DNA of 64,000 bases, from assembly GCF_900604355.1 (NCBI RefSeq), contig NZ_UWOE01000001.1, positions 3,348,001 through 3,412,000 of the forward strand. Reading direction: 5' to 3'. The notes beneath the pieces are model-generated. The model was not told where the DNA came from, made no database searches, and worked only from the letters and a program-made list of their open reading frames with translations. The first letter of the stretch is position 1; each line of letters opens with the position of its first letter. Positions 1 to 7,588 of the stretch are shown here, piece after piece. Source of the stretch: Luxibacter massiliensis (GTDB taxonomy: Bacteria > Bacillota > Clostridia > Lachnospirales > Lachnospiraceae). The position numbers and the translations under genes were made by a program.

Positions 1-227
1 CTTGTGCCAATTCTTTCTCCCATAGGGGTCATAGCGATCTCCGCCCCAAGAGTAAAAAACATCATCCCTACAATCAATAGGACAGCGCCAATAATAAAAG
101 CCATCAGGATACCGGGCGGGATAGGCGCAATTGTAAAACACAACAATAATACAATTCCAATAATTGGTAGGACGGCTCCTAATGACTCTCTTAATTTTTC
201 TAATAGTCTTGTCTGATATAATCTCAA
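1..227 (-). CDS. DUF1538 family membrane protein, N-terminal part
   Basis: Partial gene running off the left edge of the window, about 75 residues visible. The chosen start is TTG at 227, preceded by an AAAGGTAAGAG ribosome site; an in-frame stop lies just upstream and there is no ATG at this end. The peptide begins LRLYQTRLLEKLRESLGAVL, followed by two hydrophobic helices separated by an APIPPG turn, then FTLGAEIAMTPMGERIG. This motif set is what I know from DUF1538 integral membrane proteins, which are of unknown function but suspected transporters. The family is usually longer and has repeated units, so most of the gene is outside the window. The rare start codon is the least certain part. 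Confidence 0.72.
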   Translation of the reverse strand, partial: MRLYQTRLLEKLRESLGAVLPIIGIVLLLCFTIAPIPPGILMAFIIGAVLLIVGMMFFTLGAEIAMTPMGERIGT

Positions 228-563
228 TATGCACTCTTACCTTTCTGTTATCTATCGTCAGTAACCCTCCATATTTTCCAAATGGACCGTCTCCCCGCCT
301 GCCGGCAAAGGTGAATAAATACCGCCGCCGCCATACAGGGGGAAGTAAACTGTGCCATCTAGTCAAATATGAAACAAAAAATGTACTTTGATTTTAATTG
401 TAACATAAAACTATTTTATCAGAAAGTAAAAAGTGCCCAAATTTCATATAAATGTTTTCATATAAGTGTATCCCAGGTTCCATCATCGGACCCCAGGACG
501 GATCCTGCAATCCATTTGTATTTTCCTGTGGCAGCGCCAAATCGGACGGCTAACCCTTTATAT
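228..563. other. Intergenic region with a possible C-terminal gene relic
   Basis: AT-rich spacer upstream of the DUF1538 gene. On the minus strand about 33 codons are open from near 556 to a stop at 458-460. They read as a well-formed protein end (VRFGAATGKYKWIAGS, then a GTWDTLI terminus). There is no start codon or ribosome site and I do not recognise the family. It could be a degraded gene tail left by deletion, or chance. No clear terminator or promoter stands out. Confidence 0.3.
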
Positions 564-953
564 CTATTTGTGATATCCAGTGGTATTTACTACTGCTGCC
601 AGATGCCCTAATTCATCCTTTACCTCAACTCTATAATAACTTGTCTTTCTTCCATTTTTTATACATACGGCCTCTGCCGTCAGCTTCTCCCCTTTAGCGC
701 TCCCTAAGTATGCGATATCTGACTGAAGTGACACCGTTCCGATCTCCTGCCAGTTAGAGGCCACGGCAAATGCAAAATCTGCCAGAGTAAAATATACGCC
801 GCCCATCACTGCACCCATGGCATTTTTATGTCTTGCCTCAATGCGCAGACTGCACTTTGCATAATGCTCCTCTACCTCGTCGATAACTGCGCCGTTGTCT
901 GTAGCAAAACGGTCCTTTTCAAATAATTCTATAATCTGTTCCGTAGGTTTCAT
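564..953 (-). CDS. PaaI family hotdog-fold thioesterase
   Basis: 129 residues, the usual length for a single-domain PaaI-type acyl-CoA thioesterase. The family hydrolyses aryl- or acyl-CoA thioesters in the cytosol. The hotdog core is visible: the central segment HKNAMGAVMGGVYFTLADFAFA around residues 42-63 holds the conserved GG(V)xFTLAD helix start, with the Asp as catalytic candidate, followed by the SDIAYLGSAKGEKLTAEA strands. It appears monocistronic, ending before the spacer and starting 65 bases after the end of the response regulator gene. The substrate cannot be inferred. Confidence 0.85.
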   Translation of the reverse strand: MKPTEQIIELFEKDRFATDNGAVIDEVEEHYAKCSLRIEARHKNAMGAVMGGVYFTLADFAFAVASNWQEIGTVSLQSDIAYLGSAKGEKLTAEAVCIKNGRKTSYYRVEVKDELGHLAAVVNTTGYHK

Positions 954-1018
954 TGTCTCTCTCCTAAATAAATCCTGTTTCCGGTCATTCTTACTAGCAA
1001 GATTTAGTATAGCACAGA

Positions 1019-2533
1019 TTATGCCCTATTGCCAGCCATATCCAAAGGCGGCCGAGCCTCCCCCTGTTCCATATATTCCTTTGGGCATACTCCTGTCACT
1101 GACCGGAATATTCTGCTGAAATAGAACTGGTCACTATACCCCACTCTCTCCGCCACATCCTTTATATAAATCTCCGGTTCCATACTCATAATCTGTTTTG
1201 CGCTTTCTATCCTGATCTGCATCAAGTATGCACTGAAAGAAGTCCCGCCATAAGTCCTGAACATCCTGCTCAGGGATGTCTGTGATACCCCAAAGTTCCG
1301 GCAGATGTCCCCCAAAGTCATGGCTTCCTTCATGTGTGCTTTGAGGTAAATCTGTATAGATGTGAACAGAGACTCTTTATCATCAATTTTTTCTGTCTCA
1401 AGATCTGGAATACATCTTCTTATGATACTGATTACTGCATCCCTTAATTCATCCATATTGGAGGCATAATAAAAGGCGTCATCCAACATAAATTCCAGCT
1501 CACTGAAATCATACTCCACAGGATATACATTTCTTATAATCTGGAAGATATATCGGATCCCTGCCTCCACATACATCTGGCTATATTCCTCATCTGCCCA
1601 TATCCTAAATAATCCTGTAAGTTCTTCTAAAAGCCGCCCATTCTTTTTCTGCCTGATTACTTCTTCAATATATTCAGAACGGATACGTTCTTTTGGATTC
1701 CGCCCCAAAACCGCCTTGTCTGTTTCACTCTGTATCCTGCTGACGCCAATTACAATCGTCTCGTCCATCCTCCGGTACAGGCATCTTGCCACCTCTCCAA
1801 GACTATCCAAGGTAAAAGGCGAAACCCTGTATATTCCAGTTACATATGTTCCACTTCTCTTTTCTTTTTCAAAGATCTTTATTACAAAATCATAAAACTG
1901 TCCTCCACAGAGCATATTCTCTGGAAACAGATAAAGTCCCTCCATCTCATCCCGCCCATATATGTAAATCTGTTCCTCTTCCATAGAGAAAATCTCCACT
2001 CCGGATCCAACTTTACGATAACGTCCTAAAAACCCACTTCTTCTGAATACTGCCGCATAATATCTGCCTGGCACAAAGTACCGGAGAACTTCACCCGCCC
2101 CGATGTTCCCGCCATTGCACAGTACGCTTAGAATATGGTTCCTCTTTTCATAATAGAGTGTATTTAGCCTATGTTCCAGCTTTTCCATAATTTTTTGCAT
2201 ATCTGATGGAACAAGAGGTTTCAAAAGATAATCACAAACTCCAAATTTCAAGGCACTTTTTGCATATTCAAATTCTGAATATCCGCTGACAATCACAGCA
2301 AGGATAGAAGGAAATTCCTGTTTAACAAGTTCTACAAACTCAATCCCATTCATTACCGGCATACGGATATCTGTAATAAGGACATCAGGCTGGTCTCTCC
2401 GTATCATATCCAGCGCTTCCTTTCCATTATTTGCAGAACCTATAATTTTATATTGGGGACATTTTTTCTGCAAAATCATTCTTACATGGTTTAACCCTGC
2501 CGGTTCATCATCAACAATCAATATTCTGTACAT
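1019..2533 (-). CDS. YesN-type response regulator with AraC output domain
   Basis: 504 residues. The N-terminal receiver domain (about 1-120) has DDE at 9-11, the phospho-acceptor Asp at 55 in ITDIRMP and a KPL motif near 106. A long poorly conserved middle is followed by a C-terminal AraC/XylS double helix-turn-helix (about 400-495) with typical DICRNFGVSQTSLSRMF and VGYSDQFYFSRIF helices. It pairs with the histidine kinase immediately upstream; the genes overlap by 16 bases, implying coupling. Such systems commonly sense sugars and switch on the adjacent CUT1 importer and glycosidase, here the ABC genes and the rhamnosidase. That target assignment is inference from position. Confidence 0.92.
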   Translation of the reverse strand: MYRILIVDDEPAGLNHVRMILQKKCPQYKIIGSANNGKEALDMIRRDQPDVLITDIRMPVMNGIEFVELVKQEFPSILAVIVSGYSEFEYAKSALKFGVCDYLLKPLVPSDMQKIMEKLEHRLNTLYYEKRNHILSVLCNGGNIGAGEVLRYFVPGRYYAAVFRRSGFLGRYRKVGSGVEIFSMEEEQIYIYGRDEMEGLYLFPENMLCGGQFYDFVIKIFEKEKRSGTYVTGIYRVSPFTLDSLGEVARCLYRRMDETIVIGVSRIQSETDKAVLGRNPKERIRSEYIEEVIRQKKNGRLLEELTGLFRIWADEEYSQMYVEAGIRYIFQIIRNVYPVEYDFSELEFMLDDAFYYASNMDELRDAVISIIRRCIPDLETEKIDDKESLFTSIQIYLKAHMKEAMTLGDICRNFGVSQTSLSRMFRTYGGTSFSAYLMQIRIESAKQIMSMEPEIYIKDVAERVGYSDQFYFSRIFRSVTGVCPKEYMEQGEARPPLDMAGNRA

Positions 2534-4308
2534 CCTTCCTCCTCCTCAGTAACCCCAACTATGATCTCTGTCCCGCCCCCCCTGCCAGGCTGTATTTCAA
2601 ACATCAATTCTTCATTATAAAGCAGATACAGCCGTGCATATGTATTCACCAACCCCATGCCTCCTATATCTAATTCCACATGAGTTCTCCTGTCCGTCAG
2701 CCTTCTTTTCACTTCTTCAATTTCTTTCATTACCTTGTCCACAGCCTCTTTAGAAATCCCGCCGCCATTGTCATGTATGTGCAGATACCAGCCGCAGGCT
2801 GTTTTCTTTCCTGTAAGCGTAATCTCTATTATGTCCTCCCCACATTCATATCCATGCACGATAGAGTTCTCCGCAAATTGCTGAAGAATAATCTTCGGCA
2901 ATATCTTGTCCAGTATTTTCTCATCAATCTTTATACTATAGCATAGCCTATAATCATATCTGTGCTTCAACAGTCCCAAATACTGCTCCAGATATTGTAC
3001 TTCATCCCTGACTTTCGCATATTTCTCCCTAGTATTTGTGGCGTAGCGCAGCATCGAGGCAAGCTGGGCGCACATATCACAGATAACTTCATCATCTGAG
3101 AGCATTCCCCGGCCAGATATCACATTGAGGACATTATAAATGAAATGTGGGTTTACCTGCGCCTGGAGAAGGTCAAACTGTGCCTGAAGCTGCAGCATAG
3201 ACATCCTTTTTTCTTTTACCATAGATTCCTGCAGCCTCTCCAGCACATGGCGGTAGGCTTTATATAATACTTCTATTTCATCATTTGATATTTTCTCGGG
3301 TATCTCCGCTTCCAGGTTCTCCATGCTGGTACTTTCCATGTATTTCTGGAGCTGCCGTACGGGCCTGGCCAGATGCCGGGAAGTGACATATACATACCCC
3401 AGGGAAAACAAAAGCATACTTGAAAGGAGCACAAGGCTCACCGGAAATGCTGATCCCATGGCGCTTCTGCTGATATCAGTCCGGGCAACTGTCAGAAGAA
3501 CCATGTCCTCCGCCTGAGACTCGCAGCGCAGGCACAGTACTTTCTTCCCACCTTGGTCTTTAAAGCTTACAATCTCCTCCCCCTCTCCTTCCATCCGTTC
3601 TATGTACCAGGGGACATCGAGGCTGTCGTCGCTTTGATACAGTACCTCCCCTTGCCCTGTCAGGAAAATATACGTCCTGTCGCCTACTTCGCCCCCAAAG
3701 ATTTCATCCAGTTTCTCTCTGCTCTGCTGTACCTCGATATACCCCATATCCATGCCCTGGATCTCTTTGGCTACAGAGACTACCCAGGGTTTAACTTGGT
3801 TCCCCCAGTCGTCCCTGTGCAGTCCAAGTATCACATTCTGGCCCTTTTTTCCACTTACCTCCCCAGCCCAGGGCCAGGTATCATAGGATGCATCCGGATC
3901 CGGCAGAAGGTTCGTATAGTTTGTATTTGAGATAACTCCCCCCTGCTTATTGAATACCACGATACGGTAAAATTGATCCATCAAATAATAGGAGGAAAGC
4001 TTCATCCTTATCTTAGACCCCGCCCCGTCAAAATATATATCCGCATAAGATTCTGAATCCAGCGCCGCAAAGGCTTTCAGGGAATCCAATATCTCTATAT
4101 CTGACAGAAAATAAGTAATGGCCGCATCCATGCTTTCCAGCACGTCTTCCATCTGCTGCAGCTTCACACTGGATACCGTGTGCAGATTCCCATATTCTTT
4201 ACTCTTATATTGTTCTACGCTCAGCTTATAATAAATGCACCCAAAAGCGCCAGTAATTACCACAGAAAATATCATATATACGAATATAATTTTCTTCTGG
4301 AATTTCAT
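2518..4308 (-). CDS. YesM-type sensor histidine kinase
   Basis: About 596 residues from the ATG at 4308, chosen because a G-rich AGGGCGGGGGGC ribosome site precedes it; an in-frame ATG 42 bases upstream has none. Transmembrane helices lie near residues 6-26 and 288-308, flanking a large extracellular sensor domain. A HAMP-like linker follows, then the His_kinase domain with phospho-acceptor His near 388 in QAQVNPHFIYN, and a HATPase domain with the N box (QQFAENSIVHG) and GMGLVN glycine motif. This is the membrane sensor partner of the response regulator downstream. The ligand is probably a sugar delivered by or related to the neighbouring importer. Confidence 0.92.
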   Translation of the reverse strand: MKFQKKIIFVYMIFSVVITGAFGCIYYKLSVEQYKSKEYGNLHTVSSVKLQQMEDVLESMDAAITYFLSDIEILDSLKAFAALDSESYADIYFDGAGSKIRMKLSSYYLMDQFYRIVVFNKQGGVISNTNYTNLLPDPDASYDTWPWAGEVSGKKGQNVILGLHRDDWGNQVKPWVVSVAKEIQGMDMGYIEVQQSREKLDEIFGGEVGDRTYIFLTGQGEVLYQSDDSLDVPWYIERMEGEGEEIVSFKDQGGKKVLCLRCESQAEDMVLLTVARTDISRSAMGSAFPVSLVLLSSMLLFSLGYVYVTSRHLARPVRQLQKYMESTSMENLEAEIPEKISNDEIEVLYKAYRHVLERLQESMVKEKRMSMLQLQAQFDLLQAQVNPHFIYNVLNVISGRGMLSDDEVICDMCAQLASMLRYATNTREKYAKVRDEVQYLEQYLGLLKHRYDYRLCYSIKIDEKILDKILPKIILQQFAENSIVHGYECGEDIIEITLTGKKTACGWYLHIHDNGGGISKEAVDKVMKEIEEVKRRLTDRRTHVELDIGGMGLVNTYARLYLLYNEELMFEIQPGRGGGTEIIVGVTEEEEGCTEY

Positions 4309-4371
4309 GCCCCCCGCCCTTTCTATATTTTCTTTCAGATTTAACTCCATAAGCTTTGTAAAATAGCAAAA

Positions 4372-4390
4372 AGACGGCCCCCTGCCGTCT
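4372..4390 (-). terminator. Intrinsic terminator after the CUT1 importer operon
   Basis: Read on the minus strand, a 7 bp stem AGACGGC/GCCGTCT with a five-base loop is followed directly by TTTTTGC. It lies 28 bases past the end of the inner permease gene and before the sensor kinase gene, so it separates the importer unit from the two-component genes. Confidence 0.75.
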
Positions 4391-4417
4391 GTATTTCACC
4401 GTCTTTTGCCACCTTTA

Positions 4418-5248
4418 TTATCCCTTTACAGCTCCTGCTACCATTCCTGCCACAATTCTCTTATTAAAGAAGATAAATAGAATCAGCATAGGAATCGTAA
4501 TAATGATCACATCCGCAAACAAAAGATTATATGAGCTGGAATACTGCCCCATAAAATTATAAAGGGTCAGCTGTACTGTCGCATTCTCTGAGCCGGGCAG
4601 AAAATACAGGGGATTCGTAAAATCATTAAATATTGTCACAGCATCTAAAATAATTACCGTAGAAGTCACAGGCTTTAAAAGAGGAAAGATAATTTTTGTA
4701 AATATCTGCCACTTTGTGCACCCGTCCATGTACCCCGCCTCCTCCAGTTCTATGGGGACTGAACTCATAAATCCTCTGTACAGCATAATCGTAAAAGGAA
4801 TCTGAAGCGCCGCCTCCACCATAACCATACCGAATAGAGTCTTGTAGATATGCAGGTTCTGCAGCACCCATATGGTGGGGAGTATGGCCGCCGGCACCAT
4901 CAGTCCGGCCATAATCAGGGAATTCATGGTACCCATAACCCTGTCTCTGCGTCTCTGAAGTACATAACCTGCCATGGAGCTTACAGTGACCAGCACCAGG
5001 ACAGACCCTGCCACGAGGATAGCGCTATTTTTAAATGCTGTTATTATCTGATAATCATTAGCACTGAACACCTCCACAAAGTTTGACCACTGTAATTGAG
5101 ACGGCCAGGAGATACTCAGAAGATTTGCTTCCCGCCTTTCTTTCAGGGCATTTACAAACATAAAAATAAAGGGGACTACAAATATTATAAACGCTGCGGC
5201 TACGCCAATAATGTCCCACAGTAAGGTCAATCTCTTCCTTTTATTCAT
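4418..5248 (-). CDS. CUT1 carbohydrate ABC permease, MalG type
   Basis: 276 residues with six predicted membrane segments. The cytoplasmic EAA loop that docks the ATPase is visible near 185-205 (EEAGYMDGCTKWQIFTKIIFPLLKP). It is the second permease of the importer and begins one base after the end of the first, so the two are translationally coupled. Together with the upstream binding protein it forms a CUT1 oligosaccharide or glycoside importer. No ATPase gene lies here; CUT1 systems of this group often borrow a shared MsmK/MsiK-like ATPase encoded elsewhere. Association with the rhamnosidase suggests a rhamnosylated oligosaccharide as substrate. Confidence 0.93.
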   Translation of the reverse strand: MNKRKRLTLLWDIIGVAAAFIIFVVPFIFMFVNALKERREANLLSISWPSQLQWSNFVEVFSANDYQIITAFKNSAILVAGSVLVLVTVSSMAGYVLQRRRDRVMGTMNSLIMAGLMVPAAILPTIWVLQNLHIYKTLFGMVMVEAALQIPFTIMLYRGFMSSVPIELEEAGYMDGCTKWQIFTKIIFPLLKPVTSTVIILDAVTIFNDFTNPLYFLPGSENATVQLTLYNFMGQYSSSYNLLFADVIIITIPMLILFIFFNKRIVAGMVAGAVKG

Positions 5249-5249
5249 G

Positions 5250-6107
5250 TCAGTCTACCTCCTTACTTAGCAGGAATCTCTGAAGTGGAAATGCAAGTAC
5301 TGCGATAACAATAAACATGATCACATTCCCTGCAGTGGAAAGGCCATAATATCCTGCCGCATACTGCTTATACACCGTAGAAGCCATCACTTCCGTTGCA
5401 AACCCAGGCCCCCCGCCTGTCATCGCCCAAATCAAGTCAAATGTCCGCATCCCGCTGATAAATGCAAGGATAATGACCGAGTTCATTGCCGGCCTGCTCA
5501 AAGGCACAGTAATATTTTTTAACCGCTGCCATCCATTGGCGCCGTCTATTTCCGCCGCTTCATAATATGTCTTGTCAATAGACTGCATCCCTGCAATAAA
5601 AATAACCGTCGCTACTCCCACGCCTTTCCAGACGTCTGTAAATATAACAGCATATAGTGCCGTGCTTGTATTGCCAAGCCAGTCGGCGCCCTGTCCTCCA
5701 AAAAACTCTATCACCTGGTTAAACAATCCTTTACTTGGATGCATCAGTGCACAAAACGTTATGCCTACCGCAACTGTACTAATCAGGTTAGGGAAAAATA
5801 CCACAGAGCGCAGTAAATTTTTTGTTTTTATTTTACTTGTCAGGAACACTGCCAGGAAAAATGCCAGAATCAGCTTCAGTCCACAGGTCAGCACTGCATA
5901 AATCAATGTATTTGTTATAGAGCTGTATAAAGACTCATCTGAAAAATAGCTTTTAAAGTTATCAAACCCACAGAAAGTGAAACTGTTAAAATCCCAGACT
6001 GTCAGGCTAAAGAAAAATGATATGACCATGGGCAGGAGAAAAAACACCGTAAAAATCACCATAGCCGGCACCACAAACCAATTTGAATATATTTTTTTCT
6101 TATTCAT
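5250..6107 (-). CDS. CUT1 carbohydrate ABC permease, MalF type
   Basis: 285 residues and about six transmembrane helices. The EAA motif appears as YYEAAEIDGANGWQRLKNIT near 185-204, followed by VPLSRPAMNSV. The sequence starts MNKKKIYSNWFVVPA and has the short periplasmic loops of the MalF-like LplB/UgpA group. It lies between the binding-protein gene, separated by a hairpin-containing spacer of 77 bases, and the second permease. Function: membrane half of the sugar importer that feeds the rhamnosidase locus (inferred from neighbours). Confidence 0.93.
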   Translation of the reverse strand: MNKKKIYSNWFVVPAMVIFTVFFLLPMVISFFFSLTVWDFNSFTFCGFDNFKSYFSDESLYSSITNTLIYAVLTCGLKLILAFFLAVFLTSKIKTKNLLRSVVFFPNLISTVAVGITFCALMHPSKGLFNQVIEFFGGQGADWLGNTSTALYAVIFTDVWKGVGVATVIFIAGMQSIDKTYYEAAEIDGANGWQRLKNITVPLSRPAMNSVIILAFISGMRTFDLIWAMTGGGPGFATEVMASTVYKQYAAGYYGLSTAGNVIMFIVIAVLAFPLQRFLLSKEVD

Positions 6108-6128
6108 ATCCGCTCTCCAACTTTTACA

Positions 6129-6174
6129 GCAGATACCCCCAGCAGGCTGTTTCTTTACTGTTTAGGGTATCTGC
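6129..6174 (-). promoter_or_regulatory. Intercistronic hairpin between binding protein and permease
   Basis: A perfect 10 bp inverted repeat, GCAGATACCC and GGGTATCTGC, with a 26-base loop fills most of the spacer. There is no following T-run. Such hairpins after binding-protein genes commonly stabilise the 5' message or attenuate downstream reading, giving more binding protein than permease. Confidence 0.65.
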
Positions 6175-6184
6175 CGCCCCCTAT

Positions 6185-7483
6185 TTACCAATCCAGGCCT
6201 AACTGAGTCGCCTGTTTTTTACAGTCATTGTCATACTTTTGTGCCGCTTCTGCCGCCGTTGTCTGGCCTGAAGCTAGTTCCTGGCAAATAGCCGGGCAGT
6301 CTGAGCCTTTTACCTGTGCAATATACTCTAAAGCTGGAAGTGCATTCCCCGCATCCACATAAGGCTGTATATCCTGGGATACTGCCTCATATGCATTTTC
6401 AGGCAGCTCGTAATCCTGGATACAATATGGGCCGTCAGGAAGTACTGCCTCTGAATATGCGTCAAGGGCTTCATCAGACACATAGAACTCCATAAATTCA
6501 AGGATCGCCTCTGTCTTGTCACTATTCTTATTTCCAAACAAACCTGCCGGATACCACAATGTCATTCCATTTATGTCCTTTGCGTCATTTGGCACCGGGA
6601 AAAATCCAAGGTCATTGACCTGATCCCCATACAATTCATAAATATTTGTCAGCGCCTGTGATAGAATAAACCAGTGCCCTGCCTCGCCATTAGCCATGAT
6701 ATCGCATCCATCGTCATATGTAGTGGCAAGATAATCTTCATTATAGTACGGCGTGGTCTCCTCCAGTTTTTCAAAGCTCCTCAAAGCTTCCTTGGTGGAT
6801 TCCCATTTTGCCTCTCCCTTGTCAAAGGCGGCTGCAAAGTCTGGATTGTCTGTCTCCAAATTATAGGCATCCCCCAGAAATACTACCTGTGAGGTCCAGG
6901 AATCTGCAAATGTGCCCAATATGGCGGTTTCCCCGGCTTCCTTCAGTGTATCGCAATTGGATAAAAACTCATCCCATGTCCCAGGCACCTCAAGGCCATA
7001 TTCCTGGTACATTGTTTTGCTGTACATAACACCTTCCGCCTGTGAAGACTGATAAGGTATGCCATATACCTTTCCATCCACAGATACTGCAGACTTGTAT
7101 CCATCATCCAGCCTGTCTGTAAATTCTTCATCCGTAATATCAATGAAATATTCCGCCGGGTTTATGGCATTTAACAGTGCTCCTGAATTATACAGGCAAA
7201 GATCTGCCATATCGCCGGATGCCAGCCTGGTCTTTACAATATTATCTCCATCAGAACCTCCTGGCCTTGTCTCAGTTTTAACTGTAATTCCAAGCTTTTC
7301 CTCGGCAAGATCTACCACAGCCTCAAATCCCGCGGTAGACACATCTGTGTCAATCAGCAGGGTAAGTTCTGTCAGGCTTCCTTCTTTCCCATCGCCCCCT
7401 GTGTCCTTTGAAGCTCCACATCCAGCAGCCGCCCCGGCTACCATAGATACACATAAAAGGACAGAGAGTAATTTCTTTTTCAT
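6185..7483 (-). CDS. CUT1 extracellular sugar-binding lipoprotein
   Basis: 432 residues. A lipoprotein signal peptide is clear: KKKLLSVLLCVSMVAG followed by AAAGC, so the mature protein would be lipid-anchored at Cys 22. The rest is a solute-binding protein type 1 fold with acidic, aromatic-rich character typical of oligosaccharide binders. It is the first gene of the importer unit and has an AGGAGG ribosome site. It lies 105 bases downstream of the rhamnosidase end, so may be cotranscribed with it or have its own promoter. Ligand inferred to be a rhamnose-containing glycoside. Confidence 0.92.
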   Translation of the reverse strand: MKKKLLSVLLCVSMVAGAAAGCGASKDTGGDGKEGSLTELTLLIDTDVSTAGFEAVVDLAEEKLGITVKTETRPGGSDGDNIVKTRLASGDMADLCLYNSGALLNAINPAEYFIDITDEEFTDRLDDGYKSAVSVDGKVYGIPYQSSQAEGVMYSKTMYQEYGLEVPGTWDEFLSNCDTLKEAGETAILGTFADSWTSQVVFLGDAYNLETDNPDFAAAFDKGEAKWESTKEALRSFEKLEETTPYYNEDYLATTYDDGCDIMANGEAGHWFILSQALTNIYELYGDQVNDLGFFPVPNDAKDINGMTLWYPAGLFGNKNSDKTEAILEFMEFYVSDEALDAYSEAVLPDGPYCIQDYELPENAYEAVSQDIQPYVDAGNALPALEYIAQVKGSDCPAICQELASGQTTAAEAAQKYDNDCKKQATQLGLDW

Positions 7484-7588
7484 ATTTTTTCCTCCTAGAC
7501 TTTATCTTATATGAATATACTATCATCATATTTTCTGCATTCACATGGAGTATCAGGTCAAATACATTGACGATTCTTCCAACTCTTC

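Noticed and set aside
5572..5901. Long open frames opposite ABC permease and other genes
   Set aside because: They are antisense shadows: no ribosome sites, no domains, and composition dictated by the coding strand.
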